A DNA stretch of 5,717 bases from NCBI GenBank assembly GCA_016234985.1, contig JACRNK010000093.1, positions 1-5,717 on the forward strand, in the 5' to 3' direction. This document shows, in pieces, positions 4,550-5,717 of the stretch. Each line of letters opens with the position of its first letter. The stretch's first letter is position 1. Under the pieces are notes generated by a model, which saw only the letters and a program-made list of their open reading frames with translations, did no database searches and was not told the DNA's origin. The stretch is from Deltaproteobacteria bacterium (GTDB lineage: Bacteria; Desulfobacterota; GWC2-55-46; UBA9637). The translations under genes and the position numbers were made by a program.

Positions 4550-5717
4550 TTATTCAACCCATTCGGAAGGGGGGGTGGCATAATAACCGCTTGCCTGATT
4601 CTCAAAGCTTGTATATTCTTTTAAGAATGTAAGATTAACCGTATCGGTTGGACCGTTACGTTGTTTTGCAAGAATAATCTCGGCATCCTTTGCCAGTTTG
4701 CCCTTTTCACATACACATCCTTTTCCTTTTATCTCTACCGGGCATTTGCAAGTAATATAAAATTCCTTCCTGTACACAAAGGCCACTGCATCCGCATCCT
4801 GCTCTATGGCGCCTGACTCTCTTAAATCCGCCAATTGCGGCCTGTTCTCTTCTCTCCGTTCCGCCATCCTTGAAAGCTGAGAAAGCGCAATAACAGGCAC
4901 ATGAAGCTCCTTTGCCATAGCCTTTAAAGACCTTGAAATGTCCGATATTTCCTGCTCTCTGTTATCTGCATTGTGTTTGCCTCTCATCAGTTGAAGGTAA
5001 TCCACAATGACGAGTTTGATGCCTTCCTGCTTGGCTAATCTTCTTGCCTTTGCCTTTATCTCAAGAACAGATTGCGCAGGGGTGTCATCTATAAATATGG
5101 GGACGTCGTGCAGAACGCCGACCGCTGTGGTGAGTTTATTCCAATCCTCGTCCTTTAACTTGCCGCTTCTTAATCTGTAAAGATCAACCTTTGCCCTTGC
5201 CGCAAGCAGCCTCTGCATAAGCTGCTCCTTGCTCATTTCGAGCGAAAAGATTACTACAGGATTGCCTGTCTCCGCCGCATTTTGAGCAATATTGAGACAA
5301 AATGCCGTTTTGCCCATGCTCGGCCTTCCGGCAATAATAATAAGATCTGAAGGTTGAAGCCCTGATGTAAGCTCGTCAAGCTTATCAAAGCCGGTCGGCA
5401 CACCTGTAACATGGCCGTCTTTTTTAGAAAGGTTTTCAATGAGCTTAAAGGTATGCGAAGTCAAATCCTTGATAGGATAAACAGACTGTTTTGTCTTATC
5501 CTGCGCCACATCAAATATTATCTTTTCGGCGTCGTCAACAAGGTCATCTATTTTTTCCCCGCCGTTGTAGCACCTTGTTACTATCTCTGTAGATGAATTT
5601 ATGAGCTTTCTCAGTAAAGCCTTTTCCCTCACTATTTTTGCATAGTAAATTATATTCGCGGCGGTTGGCGTTGATTCCACCAGCGCGGCCAGATATGAGA
5701 CGCCTCCTACGGACTCA
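4550..5717 (-). CDS. dnaB: Replicative DNA helicase DnaB, 5' end beyond the window
   Basis: This is the hexameric ATP-driven helicase that unwinds DNA at the replication fork and recruits primase. 388 residues are visible. The frame is open to the right edge (upstream codons read ESVGGVSYLAAL), so the GTG at 5680 is an internal valine codon and not the start. Roughly 70-85 N-terminal residues are missing if the length is typical. Counting from the first full visible codon (5714-5716), the end of the N-terminal domain and the linker come first (EST-PTAANI-YYAKIVREK), then Walker A GRPSMGKT at 130-137, a SLEMSKEQL motif at 158-166, Walker B LVIVDYLQLM at 235-244, the LSQLSRMAE-R motif near 278-287, DLRESGAIEQDADAV at 297-311 and AKQRNGPT at 350-357. 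A CxC-x8-CxC insert sits at 323-336, just before the last motif. No intein interrupts the gene. It is convergent with the redox operon and functionally unrelated to it. Confidence 0.97.
   Translation of the reverse strand, partial: ESVGGVSYLAALVESTPTAANIIYYAKIVREKALLRKLINSSTEIVTRCYNGGEKIDDLVDDAEKIIFDVAQDKTKQSVYPIKDLTSHTFKLIENLSKKDGHVTGVPTGFDKLDELTSGLQPSDLIIIAGRPSMGKTAFCLNIAQNAAETGNPVVIFSLEMSKEQLMQRLLAARAKVDLYRLRSGKLKDEDWNKLTTAVGVLHDVPIFIDDTPAQSVLEIKAKARRLAKQEGIKLVIVDYLQLMRGKHNADNREQEISDISRSLKAMAKELHVPVIALSQLSRMAERREENRPQLADLRESGAIEQDADAVAFVYRKEFYITCKCPVEIKGKGCVCEKGKLAKDAEIILAKQRNGPTDTVNLTFLKEYTSFENQASGYYATPPSEWVE

Noticed and set aside
5678..5680. GTG at 5680 as the start of dnaB
   Set aside because: The upstream codons to the window edge are open and encode the typical DnaB stretch GGVSYLAAL before VESTPTAAN, so the gene continues out of the window.

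Overview
The window reads as ordinary chromosome from a Gram-negative, respiratory, probably anaerobic or microaerophilic bacterium. It carries c-type cytochrome, Tat-exported iron-sulfur and NrfD-type membrane genes and makes frequent use of ATA (Ile) and AGG/AGA (Arg) codons. Nitrospirota or a former deltaproteobacterial lineage would fit, but that is inference from gene style and not a phylogenetic result.

Layout: (1) Positions 56-814, minus strand: an exported beta-class carbonic anhydrase with a histidine-rich tail. (2) Positions 815-952: a compact divergent control region. It holds a strong sigma70-like promoter reading left into the carbonic anhydrase gene, a weaker candidate reading right, and short direct and inverted repeats between them. 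(3) Positions 953-4520, plus strand: a tight four-gene operon. Its products are a very small Tat-signal protein, a Tat-exported ferredoxin-like subunit with four [4Fe-4S] motifs, a ten-helix NrfD/PsrC-type quinone-interacting membrane subunit, and a membrane-anchored or exported tetraheme cytochrome c. (4) Positions 4550-5717, minus strand and convergent with the operon: the replicative DNA helicase DnaB, with its N-terminus beyond the window edge.

How the operon probably works: the NrfD-like subunit exchanges electrons with the menaquinone pool, the four-cluster subunit carries them along the periplasmic face, and the tetraheme cytochrome passes them to or from a periplasmic partner. No molybdopterin or other catalytic subunit lies in the window. 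The set therefore looks like a quinol:cytochrome c oxidoreductase module of the broad CISM/Cbc/Dsr-like kind, not a complete terminal reductase. The direction of electron flow cannot be read from the sequence.

Most notable points: the small Tat protein shares an ungapped 27-residue motif (10 identities) with the segment between the Tat signal and the first cluster of the neighbouring iron-sulfur subunit, which suggests a shared assembly or docking element. The last 30 residues of the NrfD subunit may be read in the wrong frame because of a G-run. DnaB carries a CxC-x8-CxC insert near its C-terminus. The Tat signal of the iron-sulfur subunit contains an 18-bp tandem duplication. No mobile element, CRISPR array, tRNA or rRNA is visible, and no non-coding stretch exceeds 300 bases.
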